From NCBI GenBank assembly GCA_903813345.2, contig CAIIXF020000001.1, forward strand, positions 46,269,885-46,333,884: a stretch of 64,000 bases of DNA. Direction: 5' to 3'. The notes beneath the pieces are model-generated. The model was not told where the DNA came from and searched no databases. It worked only from the letters and a program-made list of their open reading frames with translations. The stretch comes from Owenia fusiformis (taxonomy: Eukaryota; Annelida; Polychaeta; Sabellida; Oweniidae). The position numbers and the translations under genes were made by a program. Shown piece after piece: positions 1 through 14,200 of the stretch. Position 1 is the first letter of the stretch. Every line of letters begins with the position of its first letter.

Positions 1-59
1 TACAGGGTGGGCCAAAAACCAAAACTCAAGTTTAAAGATGAATATGATATGATACAACA

Positions 60-835
60 TGATAAATCATGCCATGTATTATATAGAAACAATTGTGATA
101 ATTACAAGCAACAATCATTTTAAATAAATAAATAATTTCTTAACAATATGACACCATCCGTTTGAAAACCAGTGTTTTCTTGTGGAGTTAAAAGCTAAAA
201 TTGACAACAAGGGTGTCATTGGAGAGACCAAAAATTATTCACTGCAGATTTCCGAATTGTGGGAAATGGAGGGAAATTTGAACTCTGTCACCTCATCAAA
301 AGAGGTACACTTATGCAAGTTTAGTGCAAAATTCACCTATAATACTTATATCTTTTGAATTGACCATCAATTATATACAATATATGTATTATATATATAA
401 TTTATAATGATTCAGTCAAGCATATTGAGTGCAGCTGTGATTGCAATATGAAGGGACATTCGGGAATTTCAGATTTTTGATTTTTGGTCGTTCATGATAC
501 GCCTGGTGTCAATTTTAGCCTATACATGTTAATATTAACATATTATTCACGGGGGTAAAGCAGACCCGATGATACAATGAGCTTGCTTGGCAGTATTATG
601 ACTGTGTAACGGGTCTTGATGTATAAGTGAGCTCGGCGGTAGGTTCAAACAACGCGGATTCTCAAAGCATCCTCACCATGGTATCATCGTGGCTTAACAC
701 ACCTTAACACTCCACAGTAAAAGAAAAGCTTTTCAATCAAATGGTGTCATATTGTAAAGAAATGATTTATCTTTAAAATGGTATATAATACATGGCATTG
801 TTTAAGATATATATGAATCAATCAAATCGAAGTTG
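60..835. repeat. Old foldback (inverted-repeat) element
   Basis: ATGCCATGTATTATATA near 69-85 recurs inverted near 781-797. The sequence between them also pairs: ACAATATGACACCAT at about 145-159 with ATGGTGTCATATTGT at about 741-755, and GTGGAGTTAA at about 183 with the inverse near 705. A second, inner pair involves GCTAAAATTGACA (193) and TGTCAATTTTAGC (about 509). The arms are diverged and imperfect. No coding content. Confidence 0.5.
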
Positions 836-1910
836 ACACAACTGGGACCAAATCATCTTGATTTTTTGAGAGGTGTTTTTTATTGGTCAGATGCTTAAAT
901 GAAACTGTTGGGCGCCAACTGTCATTGGCCTCGACTGTTCATTTGATTTGTTTGATTATGATTGGAAATTGATGGAAAATAACTCTTCAGCTTCGTAACT
1001 GCATGATCGCTAGAATAACCTAAATCAAGAAATATGTTTGCTGCGGATATTGAGAAAAAAGCTGATTGATGAGAGAGATATTAATGTCCAAGTATCAGAT
1101 TCAGCTGACACATGTATTATTTTCAAGTGTTTACTAATACATTTGTGAAACTTCAAGACAGCCTATAATATAAGATTAATAAATACATGGTAATCACATT
1201 TTCCCTATTCCATGGTATATCCTCTAAAAAAGTCTTCCCACATACAAGTTTTACTGTAATCAGGACATTTGTCCATCTAGTGTTCCAAAACCATGTTCTG
1301 CCAAAGTATAATAATATGACATGGCCCCAAGAGCAATGTAATCAATGTTATTAGACATAAAAGGTACTCGTTAGAATCAAATCGCTTTTTTCACCATTGA
1401 TTCATAATGACTTACCGATTATGTCATTTAAGGTGAACTCATTAACATACAGCACAATCTCTAGAATTCTCAAATAGAGAAGAATTGATCTGCACTCCGA
1501 AACTGGCATATGTGGCTGACATTACAGACCACTTTCTAGAATATTATCAAGCTCATTTTTCGAAGCACGCATTATTGAAACACATGCAGTAATAGTATTG
1601 GACATAAAGTCTAGAAATAACAATGATCATTAGCAGGTATGAAACTAATAAAGTTAAACATGAGAATATAAGAGATAATGAGTTATTAGTAACATACGTC
1701 AGTGCGTTCAACACAAAGATGTTAGAAATAGACTGTCAATCAACTTTAGAAACAAAAGTCATACAAATTAATTTTAAAAAAATTTTACGAAGAAGCACAT
1801 GTTATTTGATATTTTAAAATAATTTGTACAGAAAAATGAATTATCAGAAATTAAAGATTACTCTGAAGGATTTCTTAACACACATTGGAACCAACAGGGT
1901 TTTCGGTCAT

Positions 1911-2058
1911 TTTTATGTCACCACTAGCCAGAACTGGTGACATATTGTTATAATCTCAAACTTTTTTGTGGATGGCAGTTGGCATACGGCAGTTAGCGTT
2001 TCGTGTTTGGCATCTGTAACAAATGGCATGTGGCGACATTTTGCATGTTAATGCCTTG
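1911..2058 (+). mobile_element. TGGTGACAT-family MITE, copy A
   Basis: Begins TTTTATGTCACCAC, with a short hairpin to GGTGACATATTGTTATA, then AACTTTTTTGTGGATGG, TCTGTAACAAATGGCATG, and ends GACATTTTGCATGTTAATG. The same head and tail recur in at least seven other places here. It ends about 160 bp before the first C1 exon. Non-coding. Confidence 0.65.
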
Positions 2059-2217
2059 TAATTTCTATGTCATCACCTTGAACTATCAAGGATCAGTATT
2101 GGGATTCATAACAATTGTTACACCTTTATAACTGGGTGGTGACTTTTTATATTTTGTTTATCGTGTATAATTGTGTTTTATTTAAGGTTGCTATGGTTAT
2201 TTACTATTTACTTGCAG

Positions 2218-2280
2218 TTCCGCCAAGAGTTCACAGACTTGTAGATGCTTTCTTCCTGAAACCTATACTCTGCTCACATT
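2218..2280 (+). CDS. PIK3R1: p85 exon a: start of first C1 domain
   Basis: Exon between acceptor TTTACTTGCAG and donor GTAAGT. It enters with two bases of a split codon and leaves with one (phase 1). It encodes the first C1 ligands: His at residue 5, 12 residues, Cys, two residues, and the first base of the next Cys codon. Pro sits at C1 position 11. The preceding exon is not visible in 1-2217. The next exon completes the Cys codon exactly, which supports the join across a 9.2 kb intron. Confidence 0.85.
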
Positions 2281-5200
2281 GTAAGTATATTTTAAAAATT
2301 ACTTTCATGATTTGAATCTTTTTTTTATTCCAAAATAATAGAAAATACAATTTTCCCCAAAGATTGGATAGTGGGGCTTAAAGGTCTGCCTGAGACTGCG
2401 GCATGAACACCTCATTCTTTTAATTTTTGTATATATGATTTAAATTTTTGATTTCATAGGTTGACTTGATTTGAATCTTGATACCCTGGGGTTCAAAGGC
2501 TACAGATAATTACACTGTAGATAAGGCTCTCTTACATAAATGTATTATCAAGCAATTGAAACTGGTATATTCCAGATATAAGCATTTTGGATTTCTGTGG
2601 TCAAAAGGTGGGTTTTGGATGATTGTATGACTTTTATTATCATTAGGATTCTGTAAGCAGTAAAGGTGGATTATTTCATGATTTTGTCATGTTAATAGCA
2701 TTTATATAATAACATTATACTTTTGGAATGGCTGATTTAATCTTTTGTGGCTACAATTTTGAAAATCAAAACAGAACATATGTTTTTTACATTGAAAAAT
2801 ATTGCCTTCTATGTTTAGAAATATAGTTAAGACTATAAAATGCACCTATAGCATGTTGTTCAATTCAAATATATACTTAAGAAAGGCGGAGGGAAATTAG
2901 TGCAACAGATTTCGGATAGTCATATGTTAGATTTTGGCTATTCTCTGAGGATTTAAACGGGTGCATATTTTAGATCAATGCATTACCTCCAGGAAAAGCA
3001 CTCATAGAGATGATAAAATATTTTCGACTCTGAGACCGGGGAGGTGCAAACAATCCACCCACATGTTTTTTCTGAAATGTTGTTCTGATTTTCAACCCCT
3101 TCCACCCCTGCTTTTTAATTTTTGTTGCATCATTATGTTGTGTTTTGACACACAGTTAACCACTTTTAAGGAATAGGTAATTCCTACAGGGGTTTTAAAG
3201 ATATCCATTATGGGTGACCAAAATTAGCTGAAAGCAATGGATCGCGTGAGTTTTCCCTATGGGAAAATAACATGGGAAATGTTGTTTTCCACTTTATCTA
3301 AAAGGAATCACTTATTCCTTTAAAGGGGTTAATTGTTTTTCAAAACGCAATATATTTATGCAAGAAAAAATGTAAAAACCGGAGTGGAAGGGGTTGAAAA
3401 TCAGGAAAACACTTCAGGAAAAAACATGTTGGTGGGTTGTTTGCATCTACCCTGTCTCAAGGTCGAAATTATTTTATCTTTAGAAGTGCTTTCCCTGGAG
3501 GTAATGCATTGATCTAACATATGCACCTGTTTAAATCCTCAGAGAATAGCCAAAATCTAACTGTCCGAAATCTGTTGCGCTAATTTCCCTCCTACTTTGT
3601 CAACTCTATATGGAAGTTATCTTTTTACCATATACATGTGTACATCGTATTTTGTTAGAGCACCAGACAAAGAATAATATAGATCATATTTAGAAAAGAT
3701 GTAATGATTCTAGATAATTAAAAAAAGAAACACCTGATTTATCTATATCTCAAATATATCTGTTTATCAACCCTTCAACAATGGATGATGTAAGGCGTCT
3801 AGAGAATCATAATTCTGGAGCACGTTTGAGACGAATGTACTCTATTGTCTGGTCAGCAGCTACCCTTTATTCAACTTTATCTCACTCTGCATATTACTGA
3901 TAAACCTTTGAACTCATTCAGCCAGTCAGATCATGCTATTTTAAAGATGAGATTTGATGGATGTAAACGTAGGATGAGTCTGCAGTGCTATCTAATAGGT
4001 TCATTTAGCAAACTGTAAAATGATGACCCTTTGTGAGAGGATAGTAATCTTATTGGAGAGCTCAGGGTTGTCAGTAGTGTTAATATAGCTGGTAAGTGCT
4101 GCCACACATTCAATGACTAACAAGGCTATTGATAGAGCAGATATAGCTGAAAGGAAATTAAAAGAAATGCTTTTCACTTATTTATTAAAGTACTGGTATG
4201 TAGAGTCCAAGGTTTCAGTGAACTCTGCTTAACCTTATGCAGAAGAATAATTAATCATCCATGGTCAGTTTTATTGGATTGAACATTACATTCAATAATA
4301 CTTCTATGTGGCCTTTATTTATTGCTGGCTTTCAATGAATGATATGTGTCTTAATAAGGGAGCAATTGTTTCGATCTTTATTAGATCTGACTGAACCACA
4401 TTAGCACTTGAAGGGATGTAAAGCAAAGGACGGGTGACATTATAGATGATGAAATCCAATGCACTTCATTTTGATTTTATTCATTGATACCTTTTTGTTG
4501 CAACCCTAAGCTAATGCATTGGGATGAGAAGAGGAGGAAAACAATCCCATCAATCCCCAAATGTATATATTTTATGATGATTTATAATATGTATTATAAC
4601 AATATAACTTTTGATTTATATAAAAATGTAATTTATTTTGGGAATGTAATTTTGCTAATTTGGAAGTAGAGGGGAGGGGGGGTAATGCTCACCTTAAAAG
4701 TAAAAAGATTCAAGTTCGTATGGGGGGCATATCAATGCCACTTAAATGTGTATATGTTTTTACCATTAATACTAAAACCTATGGAAACCCATCCATTTTT
4801 AATGGAAGAGTGTAAATGAAATAAGATGTTGTTCCTGGGATATATGTAATGTCTATAATGGTCTGGTAGGCCTTGTATTGGTCCTATTTGACATAAACCA
4901 AAATGACAGCTCCACATTTAAGAATTGGTCAGTTTTATTTATCTCACTTCTTTACCATTAAGAAAAAACAGACACAGGAGTAAGAAAGATAAAAATAAAA
5001 AATCACTAATTTTAGCAAAGCTGTTTCGACAATTTTGTATATTTTGGCCTGGCCCCTTTACCAAAGTATATTTAATGGCAATTGGCATATCAGCTAGATA
5101 ATGTAAGAACTTGGGATAAAGGCTTCAATGATCTGGGAGAGTCACATCAGGATAACCTGGGCCATTTAGCTTACCCTGAATTCCCATCCACCAACTATGC

Positions 5201-8200
5201 CACACTCTGACTATTTCTGATGATTTTACAGTTTTGATCCATATAAGATCTTTAAAATCTCAAACGTAGCTTCAAAGGTATTTTATGGGAGTTTGAGTAT
5301 GAATTAAGGAATAAGGAATTATGATGTGATGAATTTTTACTTCATAGTCTGATTTGGTGATAGATTCTTATTGAGAATGTGCAGGTGAAATCAATTTCTG
5401 ACAAAGAGTATTTTAACCTGGACCATGTAGACCTTTCATCTTTACTTAGGCTACTGCCAAATACTGACCAGACTTTACCCTGGTGAGTTAAAACATGTGC
5501 ATATAGAGGAGCCCCTTAAGTTCCTCTAATTGATTGAGTTAAAGGTATTTTGGATATTTGCCTTTCATCAAGGTTGGCTGCCTTTACAGCTTATCAAAGT
5601 GATTCTTATAAGAAATTGGCATCAATGATTTGGCATGTCAGGAGTTCAGCATTACATTATGCAGAATATATCTGGAGAATTGCAACTGGGTGGAAATCCT
5701 GTTGTACATTTACATTCAGAGATCAAGCAAGATGAACATAAGTCAGGTACAGTTTGCTTTGAATATACAATATTAATGGAGTGCTTTAATCGAGTGCTTT
5801 ATCAAATTGTACTTTATGTTACATAATTCAGAATCAGGGAGCTATTCATTATTACTAAAAGAAGGAAACGAAACAGACTTGTACTCACAATTTATTTTTT
5901 GAAAATACAAGAAATTACAAATAATTCTGATACTTCCGTCTTTTGAGAGACTAAATCATTATATAATTTTACAACTTGTATTTCATTTAGAAGCAATGTC
6001 TTAATATTGCTGTATGTAAAGTTATTATCCTGATTTAGTCTTGACAGTAATAATTCTGCTCTAAGGATGATTAATCATGTTGATGATGGTTATTTTGATG
6101 ATTATGATGATGATGATGATAGTGGTGATAATATTCCTTGGCATTTTGATCATACTTCAAGGACAAGTTTTATAACCAATAACATTTTTAGAGATTTTAT
6201 ACATGTTTATTTATTATTTTAGTATTGAAATCCTCGAATGATTTCTACTTTAAAAGGGTGCAATTTCTAAATCTGATCTAATATATATATTAAGCAAATA
6301 AATTATAACAGCCTATGAATTGAATGATCAATAGCCTTTAAAGGCTTTGATACAAATCTTTGATGCAATAATACTAAAGCAAGAAAGAATTCTATTGTAA
6401 TACTAAAGCAAGAAAGAACAACAAATTCTTACAACTTCCAATAACTTAAGAAATACTGTTTAGACTGACTTCAATTTTTTTCAAAATCATCTACAAGTTT
6501 TCAAAAGTTCAAATCTGACTTTTATATTTAAGATTTGACCTTCAATGACCTTTTCAAGGTCAAAAAAGGTTAAAAAGGTCAAAAGAATGGTCTTTTTTCA
6601 ACTTGCTTCAAATTGACCAATTTTTTTTTTAAATCATCTAGAAGTTATCATTAGTTCAAATCTGACTTTAGATTTGAGATTTGACCTCCCAACAACCTTC
6701 TCAAGGTCAAAAAAGGTCAAAAAGGTATTTTTTCAATTTGCTTCAAATTGACCAATTTCTTTTTTCAAAATCTTCTACATGTTCTCAAAATTTCAAATCT
6801 GGCTATAGATTTGATCTTTAATGACATTCTCAAGGTCAAAAAAGATTTGACCTTCAATGACCTCAATGTTATAAAGGTCTTGCTTCAAATTGATCAATTT
6901 TGTTCTCAAAATCATCTACAGGTTCCTAGAAGTTCAAATCTGACTTTAGATTTGAGATTTCACATTCAATGACCTTCTCAAGGTCAAAAAGTTTTTTTTT
7001 CAACTTGCTGCAAATTTTCCAATTTATTTTTTCAAAATCATCTACAAGTTCCCAGAAATTCTAATCTTACTTAATATTGTGAGCAACTAGGTGGTGACAT
7101 TTTGTCATGTTAATGCCTTATTGTTATATCTTGTTTTAACATTCTTTAATAGATGGCAGTTATATTTTCCAACAGTTGCTCTTTGCCAAGAATGATGCTC
7201 TTTACAGATATCAGTTGTCAGAGACTTTTCAACTCTCACATTTTGTTTAGTTATGTTTCTATGGTTTCATGTTAAGATACGTAGGAATGACATAAGCTAA
7301 AATTATCAAATCTCATCTCTAATTTGTGATTAAGTCAATATGTATTCAGGTAGTCCGTTTTATGGACATCAAGGAAAAAGGATTACTGGATACATAATTG
7401 TGTATGAAAATGTTGTAAAAGGTAATATATTAGCAATAAAATCTGTTATCTTAATTTCTTCAAATGATTTCCCCATAATTCATCCTTTTTAGGAAAGGTT
7501 GTTGGCCGTACTCTTTCTATTAATAGGTTGATGAGTATAATGACATTGGAATTGCCTAACATCTAAGAGTACAACAATATTTCTACCTCAGTAATTTATT
7601 CATATTAAACATCTGAACCAGTCAGGTTACCTTGTGTTCAAGGGCACTAACCTCTAACTCAGATTAATTACTTTGGCATTGAATCATAAATATGACTGCT
7701 CGAGAAAGATGCTCAATTCAAAATGGCTGCTATTTTCATGAAAAATGCAATTTTAAATAACTTAAATACCAGAAGTTATAGGATTTGATGCAAATTTTAT
7801 GGGCTAATATCATGAGGACCTCTGCTCAAGAACAAATTTCAAGTGTGTTAATTCACAATAGCCAGCCTTTTCATCAAAAAAATGTAATGTTTGATATATT
7901 AAACCCTGTTTACACCATCTTCATTCATTCAGACATTTGCAACAGTCATACCCCTTAAATCATGGATATTTAATGAATGGATGTCCCTTTAAATCCAGGT
8001 AGATATTTCTAATTTATTCCATAATATTACTGTTTTCCCAGGGAAATATGAAGGAATAAAAATCGTATTGAATCGTATTACATGAAAAAATCGTATTGTC
8101 CCCGGGAAAAAAATCGTATTGGAGCGTATCACATGAAAAAAATCGTATTGTCCCCGGGAAAAAAATCGTATTGGAACGTACTAACCTATTTTTGGTTTTC

Positions 8201-11200
8201 CTGTTATTTTTAACCTTAGCTAATTGATAAAAGCTTTTTCAAAATGTAACATTTTAGAGGAATGTATTATGGAATAAATAGGTTATTTCTGGTCGGGATT
8301 GAATATGGGTTTCATTCCTCGGAAAATATGATATTGACCTTGGAAAATATGATATTGACACTCGGTAAATAACCTATATATATTGTGTCAGGATATTCAC
8401 TTCTGAAGTCAATGAACTTAAAATTCTGCATCAATAATTTAAACAAAGATCATGATTAACATGCAATATAATACAAAATGCTGCTTTTTATAGTCTATCC
8501 ATGAAAAAATGTTGCCATGGTAATTAAGTGCCTGGAACTCCAGGTCAGTCACCTTTTTAGATTTAATTATTCTCCCATTTGTGACTTAACATAAAATGCA
8601 TATAAGTTAGCAGCATTTAAGTTAGCAAATCTTACAACAGGATAAACATATTTTCTGAGAAAACAGTACCTTTTGAAGCAAGACTATTGCTACGTGTGTT
8701 GAATTGTAATACCCAGCAACTGAATAAATACTAATTTCAATTTAAGCTTAAAATACCATAAATAATAGATTGGCCTTCAATACGGAGCACCAGCTGCTGT
8801 TTACAAAGAGTAATGAACTTTAAAATTCAAGTTCAATGCTGATCATAAAATAAAGATGAACTTTTACATGTAGGTTTGAAAACATCATATACCAAAAAGC
8901 ATGCTTTAAATTAACCCTCTAGGGACTTTGTAACTTGTGTTAGTTTGAAGATATTTATATTAGAGAGATTTTAGTATAGAATCCAGGAGGAAGAAAATAT
9001 GCATTTCAGGTTAATGACTCAATTGTCTCAAGCTATTGTTATACCTGAGTTTAGCTAGGTTATAACATGTTAAAATTTATTTTTATCACCAAAACATAGG
9101 TAGAAGCATATTATACAAGAAAGCAATAACAAAACATATTTAGATTTTATTGTATTTTTCACTATCTCAAATATATTTTTCATGGTCTTAAATGTGAAAT
9201 AAAAGTTAGTTGAAAACAGAAAATACTGATGTTTTTCTACATATTCTGTTACATCAAGAAATTATGACTGATTTAAAAAGTAGAGTTTAAGCAAGTGGTG
9301 GCAACATTTTACAAGTGATTTCCTGCATGCATTACAGTATAATTCACAATCCTAAATAAACATATGTATGCCAATGAAAGTATGTATACTGTATGAATTG
9401 TAATGTCATAAGAGGGAAGGTTAAATAACGCAAATGCGAGTAGGTAGTTACCAGTTTCACCACCAGGTGGCTTGCTCGGGTCAGATAGCATGGCGGGTAT
9501 AGTAGAAAGTTCCCTTTAACTTAAATTACATCTGTTTTGGTGGTTCAATTTTCATATAGCCCTAATGTATGGAATAGTTATGCAAATTAAAGTATGTCCA
9601 GTAAAAGAAAATGTTATATGTCCAATACAAGAAAAGATATTTCACTTTTTGTGATTTTGTAATATGGGGTCTATGGGGAATCAACCCGAACAAGAAGTCA
9701 CATTTTCAAAAAATATTAAATTTTTAAAGTTGATAAACAATTTTCGAAACCATATTATAGTATTTTTACATGTAGATTTCAAATATGACATCACTTTGAC
9801 TGAATTTTGAATATTTAATGATGTAAATCAAGATCATTTCTACTCGCATCTAGTTTATTGAGAGATCAAACTGTATCATATTCAGTAATAAAACCTGTAA
9901 GTTATGTTTGCCTTACAGTCTCTGTATGGCATGTCCCAGTTTTTATGTCACCACCAAAAAGTGGTGACATATTGTTGTGGTCTCTATTTTTTTTGACGGT
10001 GGTTGGCGGTCGGCGTCTGTAACAAATTCTTACAACTTCAAATAATTTAACAAATATTGTATAAACTGACTTCAATTGTTTTTCAAAATCATCGACATGT
10101 TTTCAGAAGTTCAAATTTGACTTTATATTTAAGATTTGACCTTCAATAACCCTTCAAAAAAGGTAAAAAAGTATCAACTTGCTTCAAATTGACCAATTTC
10201 TTTTCAAAATCATCTATAAGTTATCGGAAGTTCAAATCTGACTCAAGATTTGAGCTTTGACCTTCAAAGACCTTCTTAAGGTCAAAAAGGCCTTTTTTCA
10301 ACTTGCTTCAAACTGACCAATATTTTTTTTCCAAATCATCTACAAGCTCTCAACAGTATAAGTCTGACTCTAGATCTGACCTTCAATGACATTCTCAGGG
10401 TCAAAATAGATTTAACCTTTAATGACCTTCAAGGTCAAAAAGGTATTTTTTCGTCTTGCTCCAATTAGGTGGTGACATTTTGTCATGGCTTGTTTACAAG
10501 CTATAGTCACCAGACTTGCAACACAATTGCCATACAGTTCACGAGCGATTACTTTGCCATCGCAAGTGTGACTGAGGCATTAGAAGATTCCCACTTGCTG
10601 ATGTTTTATTCAACATTTACATTACTGCCCCCAGAATTCTGTGTTTGAAGAGCACAGACAGAATTTGCCTTTGCCCGCGGAATTGCAGAATCAACTATTT
10701 TGTTCAATCTCCGTAAAATTCTCAGCGGAATCGATATATTTTTCAAAAGTTTAAATGGTGTTGCCTGTAACAATTTGACATGGTTTCAGTCAAATCCCTT
10801 GTAGAAATAACCCAAAAATGCGAAGTGAAAATTTTAAACTTCATCTTTTGATTTCTGTCGCTAGATGGCAGCATGTATTGAGTAGTGACGTAGTGACTGA
10901 CTTCGAACTATCACGAAATTTTCCTATTTGTATTATATCTATCACAATATTTTCTAGAGATGTCACGGAACAAAAAAAATCAGAATGGTTCGGTACGGAA
11001 CATTTTGCTTCGGAATGAAACAATTTCGGAATGGTTGGAACAGAGTGACTGTGTGTATTAAAGTAATTTGATCATCTAGGTCTATTTGGTAGCGAAAAGC
11101 TCTTCAAAACTATTCAAAGAGAAGGAGTAAAAAGAACGAACCTCTTTTGGTACAAAATATTAAAAGAAAAATGCTGTTCTGTGGAGATTCAAGGGCCAGA

Positions 11201-14200
11201 AGTTGTGAAAGGGTAAAATGTTCTTGTTCCGGAACCGAACCGAAATTTTTAATTTTTGTTCCGTGTTCTGTTCCGAGGGCATAATTCCGCAGATCGGATA
11301 TCCGTGACACCTCTAATATTTTCCATGGAATTTCTGCAGAATTATCCTCTTCCCCTTGCAGAATTCACTAATTTCACTTGCAGAATTTAGCATTTTAACT
11401 TGCAGAAACCTGGGGGGAGTGATACATGTTAAAAAGTGTTCTACTTACAGAGGTGTTCTACTTGATATATTCACTTCAATTCTTTCCTGTGTATTTCCAG
11501 GCAACGACTACATTTGGGGAACTGGAAAAGTGGGAATGAAGTGCCAAGGTAAAGCTAAGCATTTTAAAAATTCAGTGAACCATAAAGTAATATTATTTTT
11601 CTCAACAGGGTGACTTATTCTTTTTAGATCTGCTCTGTGTTGACTGTGATGATAATTTTGTAGAAATCCTGAGTTTACAAATTGAAATAAAAAAATAAAA
11701 AATGCAGGAATAAATTGCCAAAATGTATCTTTGAAAGTAACTCACAAAGAACGTCAAATAATCCTACAGATTTATGATATTGAAGAAACACTGATTACAT
11801 TTCCATTTTTTATTGCACTTTGAAAAAGTGCTATATTGCTGTTGTCTTGTTTGTTCTCCAGAAATGCTTCATGGTTTGTTTTGTTTTACTCCAGGATGTG
11901 GACGATGCTTTCATGAGAGGTGTGGAAAATTAGTTGCCAAAGAAACCTGTAGAAAAATGGATAGTGCTTCTAGTCCTAAAAGTGAAACCCTTGACACATC
12001 AAAGGTAAGAGTTGAAGTATAATTGTCGAAATTATTATCCCACTAAATGAAGTTCGAGGGGGATATAGAGAAACCATCTGGTCATCAGTCCGTTTGTCTG
12101 TTCGTCCGTGTTTCTGGGCGATAACTCAAATACTGGTTGATGAATATAATACAAATTTTATAGGCTTATACCTTATGGATGTAGGTCGTAGGACCTCTGC
12201 TAGAGGACATATTCGGTTCAAATTTTATATGCTGATTTTATATGTCTGCTTGAGAAAGAATTTTCAAGATGGCAGCCGAATTTCAAAATGGGCGCCATAT
12301 TATTATAAAAGAATGTAAACATTGATAACTCAAATACCAGTTGACGGAGTTGGTTCAAATTTTATATGCTGATGCCTAGGGGCAATGCTCTGTTAAAGAA
12401 GAAATTTTCAAGATGGCTGCTATTTATCAAAACATGTTTTGTTAGGTGGGATTTGCTACTCCTTGGAGTTGCTGTTTTGTAGTTGGTTTATTTGAAATAA
12501 AAAAACTTTATATTTAAAGCCCAATTTAGCCCAATAGGTACACACTAAAATTTATATTTAAAGCACATTTTGCCTAATTTCAAATGAATTAAAACAAAAA
12601 ACATCATCTGTGTAGGTTTTAATTTCAAAATATTTGTGATCAGAAACAATTCTTTTTTGGCCTTACTAGAAATCTCATCCTTGAAAGATATGATTGATAC
12701 AATGTAACCAAGTACAGTGACATCAGTATAGAATATCAATAGAGGACATTGAAGTTAATGTCCATTTATTAGTCTCAGGAGTCTATTTAATGTTGCCTAA
12801 TGTTGTATGGCACCATATGATTGTGTAAGGTGATATAACTTAGAACTAATGCTCTAGAATTGATGGCTATTGGAAATTATATCCTGCCTTGAAGTGGCAA
12901 TTTACAAAGCCACAATACACACTGTTTCACTCCCTCCTACACATTTTCTGATATCAAATGCTTATTTTGGTTCATTTTGGTATTTTAGAATATTTTTGTG
13001 GAATACTATCTATCATTTCCGTATTCCAGTTAAACAACAATGGAAGAAAAACAATGGCAGTTTTTTTTCACCCAGAAATGCTGGTTATTAATCAATAGAA
13101 ATGGATCTCTTGAAACATTTTTCAAATATTAAGGCCTATTTTTCCAAACAGGCACCTTCCGAAAATATGAAGTCTGTTATTGAGAAAAAGCCTCTAAGTA
13201 GTCCCAGATCAACTAGAATATATTTTATAAAATGAGTTAACCCAATTTTTATCATCAAATATCAACATTTCTTTTTCAAACAATGTTTCAGAATCTAGAA
13301 TATTTTCTATCTTTTAGTCCACCATATATATTTAATAGAGTTGAAATTCTGGTCATTCTAAAATCAATGCCTTTCAATATTTATTTTTATCAGCCGGTCA
13401 TACATGTGCCTAGTTGTTGCTCATCTCATCCTTTACAATAGTGCAACATTGAATATTGATCGCCAGCCAGCAGTATAAGTGCATCCTAATAAAATGGCTA
13501 ACAAGTGTAAGGTCATTGATACTTCTCGTGGCTGAATAATCATCATATATCTTCATTGATGAGAGGAAGAACCCTGGATAATTACAAGATATTTCATTCT
13601 CTGAGACTGGAAGGTAATACCTCATTTTTTATTATTATTTTTCCAAGGTGTATTGCCTATAACCCAAAATCTGTCAATGCCTGCAGGCAAGGCTTTTCCC
13701 ATGAGTTTTCAATTCAATTTGTTTATTTCATAAAGTACATATACTATGACATTGAATGGGTGGGTGATACAAGGATTTGTGTATATTCCAAAAGGTGGCA
13801 TGAATGATATACAAAGTATGTTGGAGTGTAATTACTCATCATTTTTCAAAGGACTTCATTTATGCTTAAATTCATGGAAATAAGTGAAATACCCTTTGAC
13901 CAAGGATGGTAATTACAGGGATCTGCTATTACATGCCCTCAACTGAAGAAATATAATGAGTGCCATTAGATTGCCCCTGAATAGAGCTGATTGGTTTATA
14001 TACTGCAGGCCTCCTAGACTTCCAACAACGCGAACATCAGTTCTGATACCGCGAACTACGTTCCTTGCACTCGAACCACGAATCTCATATCGCGAACGTG
14101 AAATCTTATGTCGCGCACCACCATTTCTTTGTTTCCGAACATATTTCTTGTACCTCGCACAGAGATCCGTTACCGCGAACAATTTGTACATAATACATCC

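Noticed and set aside
5642-5747. Exon-like segment between GGCATGTCAG and GTACAG in intron 1
   Set aside because: The neighbouring C1 exons are phase 1. Inserting it would create TGA at the junction (T plus GA) and would break a perfect C1 finger. No recognisable protein content.
6748-6972. Open frame of 74 codons
   Set aside because: Lies wholly in the 120-bp tandem repeats of the TGGTGACAT-family element.
13152-13196. Possible exon after CCAAACAG (A-P-S-E-N-M-K-S...)
   Set aside because: The only nearby GT leaves phase 1, which does not fit the phase 0 SAM exon. The C1 and SAM exons already join in phase without it.
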